From: Pseudomonas sp. FP2335
Lineage (GTDB): Bacteria; Pseudomonadota; Gammaproteobacteria; Pseudomonadales; Pseudomonadaceae
Length of the DNA: 64,000 nt
Direction of reading: 5' to 3'
Assembly: GCF_030687535.1 (NCBI RefSeq)
Contig: NZ_CP117437.1
Coordinates: 1,447,501-1,511,500, forward strand
Shown piece after piece: positions 46,966 to 55,731 of this stretch (position 1 is the first letter of the stretch; the number at the start of each line of letters is the position of its first letter). The notes beneath the pieces were generated by a model. That model was not told the origin of the DNA, ran no database searches, and saw nothing but the letters and a program-made list of their open reading frames with translations. The position numbers and the translations under genes are program-made.

Positions 46966-47802
46966 GTGAGTCTCACAGGTCTTGCGCAGCGTATGAGTAA
47001 AACAAGCTTTCAGCGACTGGTGCTTGGCCTTGTCTTGAGTTCCTCCCTGGTGGCGTGCTCCAGCTCGCCAAGCAGCGGCGCACGGGTGGTCGACCGCAAT
47101 AGCGCGGCTCCGCAAAAGCCGACGGTGACCACCGGGCAATATGTGGTACGCAAGGGCGACACGATGTTCTCGATCGCCTTCCGTTATGGCTGGGATTACA
47201 AGGCGCTTGCAGCACGTAACAATATTCCGGTGCCCTACACGATACATCCGGGTCAGACGATTCGCTTTGACGGGCGCACCGGCTCAACGCCTGCTGCGGT
47301 TGTCACAAACAGCACTTCGTCGCCGTCGTCTTCGAGCAAAACCACGATCATCACCCGGCCTGCAGGCACCGCTGCGCCTGCGGTTGCGAGCAAGCCGACC
47401 TCTGCGCCGCTGCCTCCGGCAGGGCCTGCACCGACCGGTTGGGGATGGCCCTCAAACGGAGTGCTTATTGGAAAATTCTCTTCAAACGGCAGTTTGAATA
47501 AAGGCATTGATATTGCCGGGGATTTGGGACAGCCTGTTTTAGCTGCGTCTGATGGGACAGTGGTGTACGCCGGGAGTGGTTTACGGGGCTACGGCGAGCT
47601 GGTCATCATCAAACACAGCGATACCTACGTCAGTGCTTACGGTCACAACCGCAGGCTGTTGGTTCGGGAGGGGCAGCAAGTCAAAGTCGGACAAACAATT
47701 GCCGAAATGGGGTCAACTGGTACAGACCGGGTGAAACTGCACTTTGAGATTCGCCGCCAAGGGAAGCCTGTAGATCCACTGCAATTCCTACCCCGTCGTT
47801 GA
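46966..47802 (+). CDS. nlpD: Murein hydrolase activator NlpD (LysM + degenerate LytM lipoprotein)
   Basis: Outer membrane lipoprotein that activates AmiC-type amidases at the septum. 278 aa from a GTG at 46966 with GGGAG six bases upstream; ATG at 46993 is an alternative. Lipobox LVAC gives the lipid Cys at about residue 29. A LysM domain (YVVRKGDTMFSIAFRYGWDY, about 60-104), a Ser/Thr/Pro linker, and a C-terminal LytM/M23 domain follow. The metal ligands are degenerate (NKGID where active enzymes have HxGxD; KLHFE for HLHFE), as in E. coli NlpD, so it should activate hydrolases but not cut murein. Confidence 0.95.
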   Translation: MSLTGLAQRMSKTSFQRLVLGLVLSSSLVACSSSPSSGARVVDRNSAAPQKPTVTTGQYVVRKGDTMFSIAFRYGWDYKALAARNNIPVPYTIHPGQTIRFDGRTGSTPAAVVTNSTSSPSSSSKTTIITRPAGTAAPAVASKPTSAPLPPAGPAPTGWGWPSNGVLIGKFSSNGSLNKGIDIAGDLGQPVLAASDGTVVYAGSGLRGYGELVIIKHSDTYVSAYGHNRRLLVREGQQVKVGQTIAEMGSTGTDRVKLHFEIRRQGKPVDPLQFLPRR

Positions 47803-47811
47803 TGTGTTGCC

Positions 47812-47842
47812 AGCCTGTTCCCTCACGTAGAAGGAACAGGCT
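47812..47842 (+). other. 10-bp hairpin between nlpD and rpoS
   Basis: Perfect stem agcctgttcc / ggaacaggct with an 11-base loop, ending 65 bases before the rpoS ATG. No U-tract. It is either an nlpD terminator remnant or a structured rpoS leader. In related bacteria the main rpoS promoter is inside nlpD, so it would be in the rpoS 5' UTR. Confidence 0.5.
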
Positions 47843-47907
47843 CCAGCGTTGCCAAGGATAAAGGCGATGCTTGAGCTTGAGGTCGAACTCACCAAAGGAC
47901 TATAACA

Positions 47908-48912
47908 ATGGCTCTCAGTAAAGAAGCGCCGGAGTTTGACATCGACGATGAGGTCCTCCTTATGGAGACCGGTATCGCTGAGGATTCGATGTCGAATGAG
48001 GGACCTGCAACACCTTCAGTTCGCACCAAATCCAAGAACTCCACTGCGTTAAAGCAACACAAGTACATTGACTACACCCGGGCGCTCGACGCGACCCAGT
48101 TGTACCTCAATGAAATCGGCTTTTCCCCTCTGCTCACTCCCGAAGAAGAAGTCCATTTTGCGCGCTTGTCGCAAAAAGGTGATCCGGCTGGGCGCAAGCG
48201 CATGATTGAAAGCAACCTGCGGCTGGTGGTGAAAATCGCCCGACGCTATGTCAATCGTGGGCTATCCCTGTTGGACCTGATCGAGGAGGGCAACCTCGGC
48301 TTGATCCGGGCGGTGGAGAAGTTTGATCCGGAGCGGGGCTTCCGCTTTTCGACCTACGCTACCTGGTGGATTCGCCAGACCATCGAACGGGCGATCATGA
48401 ATCAGACCCGCACGATCCGGTTGCCGATCCATGTGGTCAAGGAGCTTAACGTCTACCTGCGGGCGGCACGTGAGCTTACGCAAAAACTCGATCACGAACC
48501 GTCGCCTGAAGAGATCGCCAACCTGCTGGAGAAGCCGGTGGGTGAGGTCAAGCGCATGCTCGGCTTGAACGAGCGCGTGTCTTCGGTCGACGTCTCGCTG
48601 GGTCCGGATTCGGATAAAACCCTGCTGGATACCTTGACCGATGATCGTCCCACAGATCCTTGCGAGCTGTTGCAGGACGATGATCTGTCGCAAAGCATTG
48701 ACCAGTGGTTATCCGAGCTTACGGACAAGCAGCGTGAGGTGGTGATTCGCCGCTTCGGCCTGCGCGGCCATGAGAGCAGTACCTTGGAGGATGTCGGCCT
48801 GGAAATCGGCTTGACCCGTGAGCGGGTGCGGCAGATCCAGGTGGAGGGCCTCAAGCGCTTGCGTGAGATCCTGGAGAAGAATGGCTTGTCGAGTGAGTCG
48901 TTGTTCCAATAG
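47908..48912 (+). CDS. rpoS: RNA polymerase sigma factor RpoS
   Basis: Stationary-phase/general stress sigma factor. 334 aa with region 1.2-2 ([21 protein letters not shown]), region 2.3-2.4 ([19 protein letters not shown]), region 3 and region 4.2 HTH ([19 protein letters not shown], about 292-310). A purine-rich aaaggac Shine-Dalgarno lies upstream. It is downstream of nlpD as usual. Confidence 0.98.
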   Translation: MALSKEAPEFDIDDEVLLMETGIAEDSMSNEGPATPSVRTKSKNSTALKQHKYIDYTRALDATQLYLNEIGFSPLLTPEEEVHFARLSQKGDPAGRKRMIESNLRLVVKIARRYVNRGLSLLDLIEEGNLGLIRAVEKFDPERGFRFSTYATWWIRQTIERAIMNQTRTIRLPIHVVKELNVYLRAARELTQKLDHEPSPEEIANLLEKPVGEVKRMLGLNERVSSVDVSLGPDSDKTLLDTLTDDRPTDPCELLQDDDLSQSIDQWLSELTDKQREVVIRRFGLRGHESSTLEDVGLEIGLTRERVRQIQVEGLKRLREILEKNGLSSESLFQ

Positions 48913-48928
48913 CGGCGCACGTTGAAAG

Positions 48929-49056
48929 TGTGGGAGCCAGGCTTGTGTGGGAGCTGGCTTGCCTGCGATAGCAGTACCTCGGTTTGTCAGTGACACCAAG
49001 GTGATGCTATTGCAGGCAAGCCAGCTCCCACATAGGTTTGGCTCCCACATTTTTTT
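48929..49056 (+). terminator. rpoS terminator formed around a nested REPIN
   Basis: An outer stem tgtgggagcca (48929-48939) / tggctcccaca (49039-49049) is followed by seven T (49050-49056). Inside it sits a complete type B REPIN (48946-49032; tgtgggagctggcttgcctg arms). The outer arms are themselves REP-like, so the element looks like a REPIN inserted in or duplicated within another REP hairpin. Confidence 0.75.
48946..49032. repeat. REPIN, type B (inner doublet)
   Basis: Inverted arms identical in plan to the 10462-10548 element, with a short internal inverted match (gtcagtgac...). It is enclosed by the outer stem described above. Confidence 0.88.
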
Positions 49057-49097
49057 GCCTGGCCATTACATCGGCGACAATGCCAAATCCCAGGCAT

Positions 49098-49126
49098 AAA
49101 AAAACCCCGCTTTTAAGGGCGGGGTC
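49098..49126 (-). terminator. Intrinsic terminator of the cold-shock gene
   Basis: On the minus strand, stem ccccgc / gcgggg with loop ttaaaa-type centre, followed by a run of seven T (A-run at 49098-49104). It ends the csp transcript 23 bases after its stop. Confidence 0.85.
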
Positions 49127-49148
49127 TTTTCGACTAAGTCAGTACAAG

Positions 49149-49358
49149 TTAGATAACTTGAACTTCTTCAGCTTGCATGCCTTTCTGACCGCGGGTAGCG
49201 ATGAAAGAAACCTGTTGGCCTTCTTTCAGGCTTTTGAAGCCGTCGGATTGGATAGCTTTGAAGTGAACGAACAGGTCGTCACCGGATTGTGGAGTGATGA
49301 AGCCGAAGCCTTTTTCATCGTTGAACCACTTAACGGTACCAGTTTGGCGATTAGACAT
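49149..49358 (-). CDS. CspA-family cold-shock protein
   Basis: 69-aa single OB-fold RNA/DNA-binding protein. Both nucleic-acid binding motifs are intact: GFGFI (RNP1) and DLFVHF (RNP2), within the start [12 protein letters not shown]. Very close to Pseudomonas CapA/CapB. It has a GGAG-type Shine-Dalgarno (aaggaga) and its own terminator. Probably an RNA chaperone whose mRNA carries a roughly 100-base leader. Confidence 0.95.
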   Translation of the reverse strand: MSNRQTGTVKWFNDEKGFGFITPQSGDDLFVHFKAIQSDGFKSLKEGQQVSFIATRGQKGMQAEEVQVI

Positions 49359-49500
49359 GGTGTATCTCCTTGGACAAAGTTAACTGCGACTCAGGAAAAG
49401 CCCTGGCCGAGACTGAGTGCAAAGAGCAGGAAAAATTCTTGGAGATGGTTGGATCGAAATTCAACATATCGTGTAGAGATTCTCAGTGACACAAGCAGCA
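49359..49500 (-). promoter_or_regulatory. csp promoter and 5' leader
   Basis: On the minus strand, ttgtgt (49489-49494) and gatatg (49465-49470) with an 18-base spacer make a reasonable sigma-70 promoter about 105 bases before the ATG. A long leader is usual for cold-inducible csp genes, but no defined thermosensor can be drawn here. Confidence 0.35.
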
Positions 49501-49747
49501 CAGTGGCGCCACCTTAACCCTTTTTCCGGAACGTGCCAATGGTATTTCCGAAGGTTTCTCTAATTTCGTGACTGGCGGTGGTATTTACTGCCATCGGTCA
49601 CCCTGAGCCGGGTCCCGGCCCCGCTGGCTGCGGCCTCCGGCAGGCAGGCCTATCGTCAAGAAAAGTCCGGCGCCCTTTGAACCCCAACGCCGGCCCCGGT
49701 AAGATGCCCAACAGAATTTTTCCACCTCGCTATTCAGGACACCCGCC
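49501..49747. other. csp-dcd intergenic region, dcd-proximal part
   Basis: This part of the 389-base gap between divergent csp and dcd has no ORF of note. GC-rich stretches with short internal symmetry (gccggcccc, ccgggtcccgg) lie at 49610-49700. The dcd promoter is presumably near 49700. Confidence 0.3.
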
Positions 49748-50314
49748 ATGAGCATCAAATCGGACAAGTGGATTCGCCGCATGGCGCAAGAGCACGGCAT
49801 GATCGAACCGTTCGTCGAGCGCCAGATCCGTGGTCAAGGCGATGCCCCGGTGATTTCCTACGGTGTTTCCAGCTACGGCTACGATGTGCGCTGCGCCGAT
49901 GAGTTCAAGGTGTTCACCAACATCAACTCGGCGATTGTCGATCCGAAGAACTTTGACGAAAAGAGCTTCGTCGACGTCAAGAGCGACGTGTGCATCATTC
50001 CGCCAAACTCCTTCGCCCTGGCGCGCACCGTGGAGTTCTTCCGCATTCCCCGCGACGTGCTGACCATCTGCCTGGGCAAGAGCACCTACGCGCGCTGCGG
50101 CATCATCGTCAACGTGACGCCGCTTGAGCCCGAGTGGGAAGGTCACGTGACCCTGGAGTTCTCCAACACCACCACGTTGCCGGCGAAGATCTATGCCAAC
50201 GAAGGTGTGGCACAGATGCTGTTCCTGCAGTCCGACGAGGCTTGTGAAGTGTCCTATAAAGACCGTGCAGGCAAGTACCAGGGCCAGCGCGGCGTTACCC
50301 TCCCACGCGCTTGA
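49748..50314 (+). CDS. dcd: dCTP deaminase
   Basis: Deaminates dCTP to dUTP, the main source of dUMP for thymidylate in gammaproteobacteria. 188 aa trimeric enzyme of the dUTPase fold, with the family blocks [19 protein letters not shown] and [18 protein letters not shown] (catalytic Glu). It stands alone between csp and a small ORF. Confidence 0.97.
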   Translation: MSIKSDKWIRRMAQEHGMIEPFVERQIRGQGDAPVISYGVSSYGYDVRCADEFKVFTNINSAIVDPKNFDEKSFVDVKSDVCIIPPNSFALARTVEFFRIPRDVLTICLGKSTYARCGIIVNVTPLEPEWEGHVTLEFSNTTTLPAKIYANEGVAQMLFLQSDEACEVSYKDRAGKYQGQRGVTLPRA

Positions 50315-50421
50315 TCGAAAGGTCTTACACGTAAAGGGAATTTGTCAGCGGGTAGGCACTCTATTGGGTGTACTGCCTCGGCGCGTGCACAACGCGCCGG
50401 GCCACGCTTGAGGAGTACCTT

Positions 50422-50634
50422 ATGAAGATCGACCCGCGAATCAGCGCCGAACTTGCCCGGCTTGAACCCAACCAGATTGGTGTCATGGCCTGGTCCCTGA
50501 TGGCAAACCCATCCTTCGATGGGGGAGTGCCGGGGCAGCCGGATCCTGACCCCGCCCCAGGTCAACCCGAGCAGCCCGATGAAAACGGTGTTCCAACCCT
50601 GCCGGACGAGCCGCCTCCCGCTCCCGTTGTCTGA
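50422..50634 (+). CDS. 70-aa acidic proline-rich protein of unknown function
   Basis: Not recognised. A well-placed AGGAG six bases before the ATG at 50422 and normal codon use support it as a real gene. The first 30 residues are compact and helix-prone (ISAELARLEPNQIGVMAWSL). The last 40 are low-complexity, rich in Pro, Asp and Glu (GQPDPDPAPGQPEQPDENG). No signal peptide, Cys or membrane segment. It is 107 bases after dcd, with a GC hairpin (cggcgcg / cgcgccg, 50379-50399) in between, and converges on pdeM. Confidence 0.65.
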   Translation: MKIDPRISAELARLEPNQIGVMAWSLMANPSFDGGVPGQPDPDPAPGQPEQPDENGVPTLPDEPPPAPVV

Positions 50635-50637
50635 CAT

Positions 50638-51288
50638 CTAGCCCAGTGGCCAGACTTCATGATCGCCAATCACATAGATTCGGCGATCATTGTCCTGCTC
50701 CACCCCATGCCCCCCGGTGAATGCGCCGAACGCTGGCAACAGACTGATCCGCCCCCCGATCTGGAAGCAGGGCAGCCGCAGGCTCTGGTGCCCTTTGCCA
50801 CGCAGCCGATACACCGGATGCACATGCCCTGCCAGCACGTGGTGAACGGGGTGGGCGTGCGGTTCGTGTTGCAAGGCGAAAGGCCCCATCAGCAGTGGCT
50901 CAGTCACCACGTCGATCCTCAAGTCGGCGGGTGGGTCGCCTGCGCGTTTATCGTGATTGCCACGAATCAAGGTCATCTCCAGGGCAGCATTGCGCTCACG
51001 CCAGGCCCTCATTGCGTTCAGGGTGCCACTGGCCTGTGACCCAGGGCCGTGCAAGAAGTCGCCAAGAAAGATCAACTGCTCACAGGCATACGCCGACAAC
51101 AGTCGATCCAGGCGTGCCAGATTGGCTGTTGTCGTCCCCTCGGGCACTGGCTGCCCCAGGCTGCGATAGGCCGAGGCTTTGCCAAAATGTGCATCGGCAA
51201 TCAACAGGCACCGCCGCGCGGGCCAGTAAACCGCCTTGTCCGCCAGCAACCATAGCCATTCACCTTCCAGCAGCACCTTGCAAACCAT
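50638..51288 (-). CDS. pdeM: Ligase-associated DNA damage response endonuclease PdeM (MPE)
   Basis: Binuclear-metal phosphoesterase of the Lhr-associated repair cluster; the P. putida relative (MPE) is a Mn-dependent ssDNA endonuclease. 216 aa with all motifs: IADAHFGK (Asp/His), LGDFLHG, IRGNHDKRAG, and LAGHVHPVYR. The ATG at 51288 shares a base with the helicase stop (TGATG); a TTG at 51291 is the only nearby alternative. Confidence 0.88.
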   Translation of the reverse strand: MVCKVLLEGEWLWLLADKAVYWPARRCLLIADAHFGKASAYRSLGQPVPEGTTTANLARLDRLLSAYACEQLIFLGDFLHGPGSQASGTLNAMRAWRERNAALEMTLIRGNHDKRAGDPPADLRIDVVTEPLLMGPFALQHEPHAHPVHHVLAGHVHPVYRLRGKGHQSLRLPCFQIGGRISLLPAFGAFTGGHGVEQDNDRRIYVIGDHEVWPLG

Positions 51289-53768
51289 CAACGCTTCCTG
51301 TTATCCGCGACCTTTTCCAGGTCCTTGACCATCCGTGCGATGCGCGCCGAGAGCTTTTCCGAGCTCATGCTTTCGCGCATTCGCTCCACCAGCAATGGGA
51401 ACGCCAGTGGCGTCGGGCGTTCGATCAAGTGCAAATCCAGCTTCAGTGTCGACAGATGGCACAAGGTCTCTTCCAGCCGCCGCATATCCAGCTCGTCACG
51501 CAGGACTTCTTCCCCCGCCTGGGTCAGCAACAGGTTCTGTGGGTCATATTGCTTGAACACCTCGAAGAACAGCCCGCTGGACGCCTGCACCTGCCGCGTG
51601 CTTTTCGGTGCGCCGGGGTAACCGGCAAACACCAGCCCGGCGATGCGCGCGATCTCACGAAAGCGGCGCAAGGCCAACTCACCGGCATTCAGGCTGGCGG
51701 CCACGTCGTGGCGCAGGTTCTCGGGGCTCAGCAATGCGCTGTTCAACAATGCAGGCCAATCCACCTCGGTAGCACTCAGTAGCTCCAACCCGTAGTCGTT
51801 CACCGCAATCGAGAAGGTCACGGGTTGCCCCTGGCTGACCCGCCACGCCAGCAAACCGGCCAACCCCTGGTGCACCTGGCGCCCGCCGAACGGGTAGAGG
51901 AACAGGTGCCAGCCCTCGCGGGATTTGAGTGCTTCGGCCAGTAAGCATGTGCGCGTCGGCAGGCCGGACCAGTGCAACTGCGTCTGTAGCAAAGGTTGCA
52001 CCGCGCGCATTTCAGGGCCGTCAAAGTGCCCCTGGGCCGCCGCGTCAAAGCGTGCCACCACGGCCTGTGCCAGCTCGTTGGAGAGTGGCATGCGCCCGCC
52101 GTTCCAGCGCGGTACGGCGGCTTTTTTCGCGCTGCTGCGGCGTACATAGGCGGTCATGTTTTCCACGCGGACCAGCTCGAGCAAGCGTCCGGCAAACAGG
52201 AAGCCATCACCTGGCTTGAGCCGCGCAATAAAACCTTCCTCGACACTGCCCAGGTTCTTGCCCCCGCCGCCTTTGCTCCAGAATTTCAGTTGGATGCTGG
52301 CGTCGCTGACGATTGTGCCCACACTCATGCGGTGACGCCGCGCCAGTCGTGCATCAGGGACACGCCAGATGCCCTGTTCATCGGGTTCCACCCGGCGGTA
52401 ATCGGGATAGGCGGTCAGGGACAGACCGCCATGCCGCACAAATCCCAGCGCCCAGCCCCAATCCTCTTTACCGAGGTCGCGATAAGCCCAGGTGCCGCGT
52501 ACCTCTTCCAGCAGCGCATCCGGCGTGAAGCCGCCGCCCAACGCCATGCTCACCAAATGTTGTACGAGCACGTCCAATGGCTTGTAGGGCGACTCCCGCG
52601 CTTCAATACGCCGCTGGGCAATTGCATCCTGGGCCGCCGCCGCTTCCACCAGTTCCAGGCTGTGGGTCGGCACCAGCGTCACTCGCGACGGCCGACCCGG
52701 CGCATGCCCCGAGCGCCCAGCGCGCTGCATCAGGCGTGCGACGCCTTTGGCCGAGCCAATCTGCAGCACACGCTCTACCGGCAAAAAATCCACCCCCAGG
52801 TCCAGGCTGGAGGTGCAGACCACCGCCTTGAGCTGGCCGTCTTTCAACGCCCGCTCTACCCAGTCTCGGGTTTCCCGCGACAGTGAACCATGGTGCAGTG
52901 CAATCACCCCGGCCCAATCGGGACGCGCATCCAGCAATGCCTGGAACCAGATTTCCGACTGCGCCCGCGTATTGGTAAACACCAGGCAACTGCTGCTGGC
53001 GTCTATTTCCGCCAGCACCTGGGGCAACATCTTCAGGCCGATATGCCCGGCCCAGGGAAAGCGTTCGGCGTGCGCTGGCAGCAAGGTGTCGACCTTCAGC
53101 TGCTTGGCTGTTTGCCCCTGCACATTGATCCCGCCGCCCTGTGGGACCAACACTTCCAAGGCGTGGGATTGATTGCCCAGCGTGGCGGAAATCCCCCACA
53201 CCATCAGTTCGGGATGCCAGCGTCGCAGCCGTGCCAGCGCCAGTTGCAACTGGACGCCGCGCTTGTTGCCGATCAATTCATGCCATTCATCCACTATGAC
53301 CATGCGCAGGTGCGCCAGGCTCGTTTCGCTGTCGGCACGGGCGAGCATCAGGGTCAGGCTTTCCGGGGTGGTGACCAGTGCGGTGGGCGGGCGCCGGGTC
53401 TGGCGTGCGCGTTCGCTGCTGCTGGTGTCGCCGGTGCGCAGGCCGACGCTCCACGGAATCTGTAGTGACTCCAGCGGCGCTTCGAGGGCACGGGCTGTGT
53501 CGGCGGCCAGGGCGCGCATCGGCGTGATCCACAGCACGCTCAGCGGTTCGGCAAGGGGTTTACGCTTGCCGGTCGCGGGCGGGCGCGAGATGGCAAAGCG
53601 GTTGAGGGCAGCAAACCACAGGGCGTAGGTCTTACCGGCGCCAGTGCTGGCGTGCAGCAGCCCCGACTGGCCGCTCCTGACCGCCGCCCACACATCTTTT
53701 TGAAAAGCGAACGGCTTCCAACCCTTGGCGGCAAACCAATGCTTGGCGTAGTCGGTAGGTTTTGCCAT
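51288..53768 (-). CDS. Lhr-type DEXH helicase, ligase-associated DNA repair family
   Basis: Superfamily 2 3'-5' helicase of the Lhr-Core type. 826 aa: Walker [14 protein letters not shown] (about residues 37-49), DEWH box in [13 protein letters not shown] (about 160), second RecA lobe with [14 protein letters not shown] (motif VI), and the winged-helix plus Lhr C-terminal domain. It is followed directly by pdeM. The ATP-dependent ligase and exonuclease that complete the cluster in P. putida are not adjacent here: the upstream neighbour is a transporter gene. Confidence 0.9.
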   Translation of the reverse strand: MAKPTDYAKHWFAAKGWKPFAFQKDVWAAVRSGQSGLLHASTGAGKTYALWFAALNRFAISRPPATGKRKPLAEPLSVLWITPMRALAADTARALEAPLESLQIPWSVGLRTGDTSSSERARQTRRPPTALVTTPESLTLMLARADSETSLAHLRMVIVDEWHELIGNKRGVQLQLALARLRRWHPELMVWGISATLGNQSHALEVLVPQGGGINVQGQTAKQLKVDTLLPAHAERFPWAGHIGLKMLPQVLAEIDASSSCLVFTNTRAQSEIWFQALLDARPDWAGVIALHHGSLSRETRDWVERALKDGQLKAVVCTSSLDLGVDFLPVERVLQIGSAKGVARLMQRAGRSGHAPGRPSRVTLVPTHSLELVEAAAAQDAIAQRRIEARESPYKPLDVLVQHLVSMALGGGFTPDALLEEVRGTWAYRDLGKEDWGWALGFVRHGGLSLTAYPDYRRVEPDEQGIWRVPDARLARRHRMSVGTIVSDASIQLKFWSKGGGGKNLGSVEEGFIARLKPGDGFLFAGRLLELVRVENMTAYVRRSSAKKAAVPRWNGGRMPLSNELAQAVVARFDAAAQGHFDGPEMRAVQPLLQTQLHWSGLPTRTCLLAEALKSREGWHLFLYPFGGRQVHQGLAGLLAWRVSQGQPVTFSIAVNDYGLELLSATEVDWPALLNSALLSPENLRHDVAASLNAGELALRRFREIARIAGLVFAGYPGAPKSTRQVQASSGLFFEVFKQYDPQNLLLTQAGEEVLRDELDMRRLEETLCHLSTLKLDLHLIERPTPLAFPLLVERMRESMSSEKLSARIARMVKDLEKVADNRKR

Positions 53769-53785
53769 GGGCGCGCTGACACTCT

Positions 53786-53810
53786 GGAAGGTCTATTGCA
53801 CAGACCTTCC
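53786..53810. terminator. Perfect 9-bp hairpin between hisP and the helicase gene
   Basis: ggaaggtct / agaccttcc with a seven-base loop lies midway in the 57-base gap. No U-run follows on the minus strand. It may end the transporter transcript or be a regulatory stem; the same octamer gggcgcgc flanks it on both sides. Confidence 0.5.
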
Positions 53811-53825
53811 TGGGCGCGCAAAGGT

Positions 53826-54590
53826 TTACTTCAAGTTGCCACTCAAGAACTGCTGCAAGCGCTCGCTCTGCGGATTGCCCAGCACATCCGCCGGCGCGCC
53901 TTGCTCTTCCACCAGGCCCTTGTGCAGGAACAGCACCTGGCTCGACACCTTGCGTGCAAAGCTCATCTCGTGGGTCACCATGATCATGGTGCGGCCTTCC
54001 TCGGCCAGGCCCTGGATCACTTTCAACACTTCGCCCACCAGCTCCGGGTCGAGGGCCGAAGTGGGTTCGTCGAACAGCATCACCTCAGGTTCCATCGCCA
54101 GGGCGCGGGCGATGGCGACCCGTTGCTGCTGGCCGCCGGAGAGAAACGCCGGGTATTGATCGGCCACCCGTGCCGGCAGGCCGACCTTGTCCAGATAACG
54201 ACGGGCGCGCTCCTCGGCGTCCTTCTTGCTGCAGCCCAGCACCCGGCGCGGGGCCATGGTGATGTTTTCCAGCACGCTCATGTGGCTCCACAGGTTGAAG
54301 TGCTGGAACACCATCGCCAGGCGCGTGCGCAGGCGCTGCAACTCGGCGTCGTCGGCCACGCGCATGCCGTGGCGGTCGCTGACCATGCGGATGGGCTTGC
54401 CATCCAGGGTCATGGCGCCGTCGTTGGGGGTCTCCAGGAAGTTGATGCAGCGCAGAAAGGTACTCTTACCCGAGCCGCTGGCGCCGATCAGGCTGATCAC
54501 GTCACCGGTCTTGGCCTTGAGCGAAACACCTTTGAGCACCTCATTGTCGCCATAGCTTTTATGCAGGCCTTCAACGGTCAATTTGTACAT
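53826..54590 (-). CDS. hisP: Basic amino acid ABC transporter ATPase (HisP/AotP type)
   Basis: Energises uptake of basic/polar amino acids. 254 aa from the ATG at 54590 (MYKLTVEGLHKSYG), with Walker A GASGSGKST, signature LSGGQQQR and Walker B VMLFDEPTSALDPE, D-loop and H-loop (THE) intact. Upstream in-frame sequence to 54653 is not conserved-looking. It is separated from the permease genes by the M14 gene. Confidence 0.93.
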   Translation of the reverse strand: MYKLTVEGLHKSYGDNEVLKGVSLKAKTGDVISLIGASGSGKSTFLRCINFLETPNDGAMTLDGKPIRMVSDRHGMRVADDAELQRLRTRLAMVFQHFNLWSHMSVLENITMAPRRVLGCSKKDAEERARRYLDKVGLPARVADQYPAFLSGGQQQRVAIARALAMEPEVMLFDEPTSALDPELVGEVLKVIQGLAEEGRTMIMVTHEMSFARKVSSQVLFLHKGLVEEQGAPADVLGNPQSERLQQFLSGNLK

Positions 54591-54603
54591 GGGGCGTGCA
54601 TCC

Positions 54604-55722
54604 TCAAGGCGAAAGTAGATAGCCGCTGCGGTAGGCCTCGGTGCCTGCGACATGGCCGATGACCATCCCGGCAGTGGCCATGCGGCGTAGCGAACGGGCG
54701 TAAAGCAGGCCGGCCTTCTGGCAGTGCACGGGCGTTACGCGGTCGGTAATAGGGTCGATGATTTCGGCGATCAGTTGCCCGGCCTCCAGGTATTCGCCGG
54801 GCAGGGCGCTGAACACCAGCAGGCCGCCAACCGGCGTAGCCACCGGCTCGACACCGGCCAGCGGCGTGGCCGGGTAGGGCAGGTCGGGCAGCGGGGCGAC
54901 ATCGCCGGCAATGGCGCCGAAGTGGATCAGGTAGTCGATGATCGCCTGGCAGTCGAGGCTGGCCAGGCCGTGGTTCACATCGCCCTGGCCGCGCAGTTCG
55001 ACGGTCACCGAAAAGCTGCCCATGGGTATCGGGAAGCGCTCGCCGAAGCGTTGCTGCAACTGCCACCAGACCAGGGTGAAACATTCATCGAAGGATTGCC
55101 CACCGGAGTCGGTGGCGAGCAAGTTGGCCTCCGAGCCGATATAGCGCGCCAACGGCTCCACTTGCGGCCACGCTTCGGGCGTGGTGTACAGGTGCGCCAC
55201 GGCTTCGAAGTCGCAATGCAGGTCCAGCACTATGTCGGCATCGCAAGCCAGGCGCTGCAATGCCAGGCGTTGGGATTGCAACTGGGTCGCAGCAGTCTGC
55301 GCCGCCAACGCGTCGCACAGGGCAGCACGGATCACCCGCACGTTGTGCTGCGGGTCGTCGCTGAGCAACGCCTCGACCTGAGTACCGACGGCTTCACTGA
55401 GGTCGACGAACAGGCGATTGAAGTTCTGCCCGCTCTCCAGCTCGTAGCGGCCCAATGGAATATCCATCAGCACCTGTTCCAGGCCCACCGGATTGGCCAC
55501 CGGCACCAGCACAATCTCACTGCGCAGACGCCCGGCCGCGGCCAACTCGGCCAGGCGCACCTTCAGGTGCCAGGCCACCAGCATGCCCGGCAGTTCGTCG
55601 GCATGCAGCGACGCCTGGATATAGATTTTGCCCTCGGCCTCTGCGGGCCCGAAGTGGAAACTGTGAATCTGCCGCGCCGTACCTGGCACCGGCGCAATCA
55701 GTTGATGAATCTGATGACGCAT
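54604..55722 (-). CDS. M14-family succinylglutamate desuccinylase/aspartoacylase-like enzyme
   Basis: Zinc-dependent amidohydrolase/carboxypeptidase fold, 372 aa. Ligand motif HADELPGMLVAW (HxxE, about residues 40-51), a later DLHCDFEAVAHLY with the third ligand His, and NFNRLF as in AstE/AspA proteins. It has no signal peptide, so it is cytoplasmic. It sits between hisM and hisP with gaps of 9 and 13 bases, so it is certainly co-transcribed. It probably deacylates or deamidates the imported solute; the exact substrate cannot be named from sequence. P. aeruginosa has a relative near its hisJQMP genes (PA2927, from memory). Confidence 0.82.
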   Translation of the reverse strand: MRHQIHQLIAPVPGTARQIHSFHFGPAEAEGKIYIQASLHADELPGMLVAWHLKVRLAELAAAGRLRSEIVLVPVANPVGLEQVLMDIPLGRYELESGQNFNRLFVDLSEAVGTQVEALLSDDPQHNVRVIRAALCDALAAQTAATQLQSQRLALQRLACDADIVLDLHCDFEAVAHLYTTPEAWPQVEPLARYIGSEANLLATDSGGQSFDECFTLVWWQLQQRFGERFPIPMGSFSVTVELRGQGDVNHGLASLDCQAIIDYLIHFGAIAGDVAPLPDLPYPATPLAGVEPVATPVGGLLVFSALPGEYLEAGQLIAEIIDPITDRVTPVHCQKAGLLYARSLRRMATAGMVIGHVAGTEAYRSGYLLSP

Positions 55723-55731
55723 TGCGACTCC

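Noticed and set aside
46966..47802. Loss of function in NlpD because metal ligands are missing
   Set aside because: The degenerate LytM site is normal for NlpD/EnvC activators.
48913..49148. rsmZ small RNA after rpoS
   Set aside because: No series of GGA-loop hairpins; the sequence is REP structure and terminator.
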